A DNA stretch of 7,056 bases, from contig JAJQGQ010000128.1 in NCBI GenBank assembly GCA_021200395.1, positions 1 through 7,056 on the forward strand, given 5' to 3'. A model generated the notes under the pieces. That model made no database searches. It worked only from the letters and a program-made list of their open reading frames with translations, and was not told where the DNA came from. The stretch comes from Erysipelotrichaceae bacterium. GTDB taxonomy: Bacteria > Bacillota_I > Bacilli_A > Erysipelotrichales > Coprobacillaceae. Below, one piece after another: positions 5,307-7,056 of this stretch (positions are counted from its first letter, which is position 1; each line of letters opens with the position of its first letter). The position numbers were made by a program, and so were the translations under genes.

Positions 5307-6514
5307 TGAATTTAGTATTTATATCTCCACATTTCCCATTATATTACTATAATTTCTGTCAACGTTTGAAAGAACGTGGAGTGAATGTTTTAGGTATTGG
5401 TGATGCACCATATGATACTTTACCTGACCATACAAAACAAGCAGTTACTGAATATTATTATCTTTCTAATTTAGAAGATTATGATAGCGTTTATAAAGCA
5501 TGTGCTTATTTTACTTGGAAATATGGTAAGATTGATTGGATTGAATCTGAAAATGAATATTGGTTAGAGTTAGAAGCTACATTACGTAGTGATTTTAATG
5601 TGACAACAGGTACAAAGATTCAAGATATGTCATCTATGAAATATAAATCAAAGATGAAAGATGTTTATAAATCAGCTAATATTCCAGTTGCTAGATATTT
5701 ATTAGTAGATGATTTTGAATCAACAAAAGCTTTTGCAAATGAAGTAGGTTATCCTGTTATTGTTAAACCTGATAATGGTGTAGGTGCTAGTTCTACATAT
5801 AAATTAAAGAGTGATTCTGAATTAGAATATTTCTTTGCAACTAAAGATAATGATGTCCAATTCATCATTGAAGAAATGGTACCAGGACATGTAGAAACAT
5901 TTGATGGTATTACAGATAAAGATAAAAATATCTTTGTTTGTACAAGTCATGTAATGTTGAATTCTATTATGGATAATGTTAATGAAGCTACTGATACAGC
6001 TTTCTATTCTCAACCAGTAGAAGGATTAGACTTAGCAGAAGTAGGAACAAGAGCTGTTAAAGCATTTGATACAAGAAGTCGTTTTTATCATTTTGAATTC
6101 TTTAGATTAGATGAAGATAGAGAAGGTTTAGGTAAAAAAGGTGATATTGTTGGTCTTGAAGTTAATATGCGTGCTCCTGGAGCTTATATGCCTGATATGA
6201 TGAATTTTGCATATGATGTTGATGTTTATACTATTTGGGCAGATATGATTAAATATAATCAATGTTTCTATGATATTCAAAGAAAATATTGGGTAGCTTA
6301 TACTGGTAGACGTGATGGTATTGATTATATGTATAACTATGATGATATTAGAGCTAAATATGGTCATAATATTGCATTAGAAGCAGAAGTACCAGAGGCT
6401 CTTTCAGCAGCAATGGGTAATTATGTGTTTATTGTAAGATGTACAACTAAAGAAGAATTGTTCGATATGATCCGTTTTATTTTAAAACGTGCTGATGGAA
6501 CTGATTGGATGTAA
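5306..6514 (+). CDS. ATP-grasp family ligase, paralog 2 of the operon
   Basis: A 402-residue paralog of the first ligase, alignable by eye without gaps through the first ~165 residues and about half identical. The opening VFISPHFPLYYYNFC and IESENEYWLE mark the same pre-ATP-grasp domain. The nucleotide site is K154 in VIVKPDNGVGA, the hinge acids E189-E190 in IEEMVPG, and the metal set E285, N287 and R289 in GLEVNMRAPGA. EGLGKKG (273-279) and GRRDG (334-338) are both kept, so it should also be active. Differences fall in likely substrate-facing parts (SPTFPKNF against SPHFPLYY; TPGGYTPD against APGAYMPD), suggesting that the pair handle different substrates or successive steps. A short tail (RADGTDWM) extends beyond paralog 1. 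ATG 5306 overlaps the hydrolase stop as TAATG, with GAGGTG (5292-5297) as its ribosome binding site inside the hydrolase gene. Confidence 0.85.
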   Translation: MNLVFISPHFPLYYYNFCQRLKERGVNVLGIGDAPYDTLPDHTKQAVTEYYYLSNLEDYDSVYKACAYFTWKYGKIDWIESENEYWLELEATLRSDFNVTTGTKIQDMSSMKYKSKMKDVYKSANIPVARYLLVDDFESTKAFANEVGYPVIVKPDNGVGASSTYKLKSDSELEYFFATKDNDVQFIIEEMVPGHVETFDGITDKDKNIFVCTSHVMLNSIMDNVNEATDTAFYSQPVEGLDLAEVGTRAVKAFDTRSRFYHFEFFRLDEDREGLGKKGDIVGLEVNMRAPGAYMPDMMNFAYDVDVYTIWADMIKYNQCFYDIQRKYWVAYTGRRDGIDYMYNYDDIRAKYGHNIALEAEVPEALSAAMGNYVFIVRCTTKEELFDMIRFILKRADGTDWM

Positions 6515-6515
6515 T

Positions 6516-6544
6516 AAAACATGGAGGTTAAACTCCATGTTTTT
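6516..6544. terminator. Bidirectional intrinsic terminator between the convergent ATP-grasp operon and abiEii-like gene
   Basis: AAAACATGGAG (6516-6526) and CTCCATGTTTT (6533-6543) form a perfect 11-bp stem with a 6-base loop. On the plus strand it ends in a run of Ts (6540-6544), two bases after the ligase stop codon. On the minus strand the complement of the A-run supplies the U-tail, so it can end the AbiEii-like transcript too; that gene's TAA (6543-6545) overlaps the stem. Confidence 0.88.
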
Positions 6545-7056
6545 ATCTGCATTTCCATAAAGCCATTGGATGATTAATTATTTTGTTTATTATATCTGGA
6601 TTATCAAATAGTAATTCTGGTCTATATTCTTTGCTTTCGAATCTTTCCATATATTCTTTTTCTGAGTCGTTAATTTTCATTATGTTATGTATATATTCTT
6701 TCGCTTGATATTTATGAGTTTCAAGATCAAAATGTGATATTTTCTTTTGTAAAGGAAATAAGTCTCTTTTAATCATTCTAAAAGTTAATAAATCTATAGC
6801 TGATGCATCGAAGCTCTTATTTATCTTTGGTTGAGAAATAGTATTATAAAAATAATACATTTTTTAAATAATTCTTCATTTCCATCAAAAAGTTTATAAT
6901 CAATCATGTTTATAAAATCATATAAATCTCTAGCTTTTGCACGACTTAATAGTGCGTTTGTTTTAGAGGCAAATATTTCCATGGGATTTAAAGTTAATAT
7001 TGCTAAATTATCATCAAATATATTAGATGATAATTTTGATTGGATTGGTTCAAAAA
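6543..7056 (-). pseudogene. AbiEii/AbiGii-type nucleotidyltransferase toxin, C-terminal part, frameshifted and cut by the window edge
   Basis: AbiEii is the toxin of a type IV toxin-antitoxin and phage-defence pair; it is a DNA polymerase beta-like nucleotidyltransferase. The minus strand enters at 7054 with FEPIQSKLSSN, followed by LTLNPMEIFASKTNALLSR and AKARDLYDFINM. These match the family blocks with the conserved E-x-x-A-x-K and R-D-x-Y-D. The frame then reads LFKKCIIF and breaks. In the next frame, from an ATG at 6860, the 105-residue C-terminus continues with FYNTISQPK, SFDASAIDLLTF and KRDLFPLQKK, ending in NHPMALWKCR, a typical AbiEii ending. One extra base in the T5 tract (A5 at 6848-6852 on the plus strand) would give an unbroken KKCIIFYNTIS. 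The break removes the C-terminal domain, so the gene is either dead, phase-switched or a sequencing artefact. The N-terminal catalytic domain and any AbiEi-type antitoxin would lie beyond 7056. Confidence 0.78.

Noticed and set aside
5822..6367. Two minus-strand open frames (5822-6013 and 6128-6367)
   Set aside because: They lie opposite the second ATP-grasp ligase and are rich in isoleucine, serine and histidine, as expected from the complement of AT-rich coding sequence. They have no conserved motifs.
1..7056. CRISPR array, tRNA or rRNA genes, insertion sequence or attachment site
   Set aside because: No regularly spaced repeats, tRNA-like cloverleaf, transposase-like reading frame or flanking terminal repeats were seen in any part of the window.

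Overview
The window is a strongly AT-rich bacterial stretch. Genes are tightly packed, Shine-Dalgarno sites are strong (AAGGGAGGG, GGAGGTGA, AGGAGGAG), and terminators are short U-tailed hairpins. This points to a low-GC Firmicute. The family set (DUF4250 next to a medium-form threonine ammonia-lyase, HAD_SAK-like phosphatases, AbiEii) fits a gut Erysipelotrichia/Coprobacillaceae or Clostridia-type genome, but the lineage is inference only.

Left edge (1-460). A GNAT acetyltransferase on the minus strand stops inside its acetyl-CoA binding motif, with two in-frame stops near the window edge, so it looks decayed. Its promoter and RBS are still intact. A plus-strand unit then begins: a small DUF4250 protein (GTG start at 461) runs directly into a PLP-dependent threonine ammonia-lyase with a C-terminal ACT domain (best start GTG 652). 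A short hairpin that includes the ammonia-lyase stop codon ends this unit.

Middle (1889-3262). Two tandem, diverged copies of a small HAD-fold protein resemble the HAD domain first described in Swiss Army Knife RNA-repair proteins, but here they stand alone. The second copy has its own extended -10 promoter with ATTGCA repeats over it and is followed by a good intrinsic terminator.

Main cassette (3313-6544). From an extended -10 promoter a compact three-gene operon is read: ATP-grasp ligase, alpha/beta-hydrolase-fold esterase, second ATP-grasp ligase. The ligases are clear paralogs. The first two genes are 11 bases apart, with the second gene's SD overlapping the first gene's stop codon; the last pair overlap by one base. 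A perfect 11-bp U-tailed hairpin ends the operon. This is the most interesting module: two carboxylate-activating ligases flanking a serine hydrolase suggests a small amide- or peptide-like product, but the substrate cannot be read from sequence.

Right edge (6543-7056). On the minus strand is the C-terminal part of an AbiEii/AbiGii-type nucleotidyltransferase toxin, running off the window. Its reading frame breaks in a T5 tract; one extra T would restore the family-like sequence. It converges on the ATP-grasp operon and shares its terminator hairpin.
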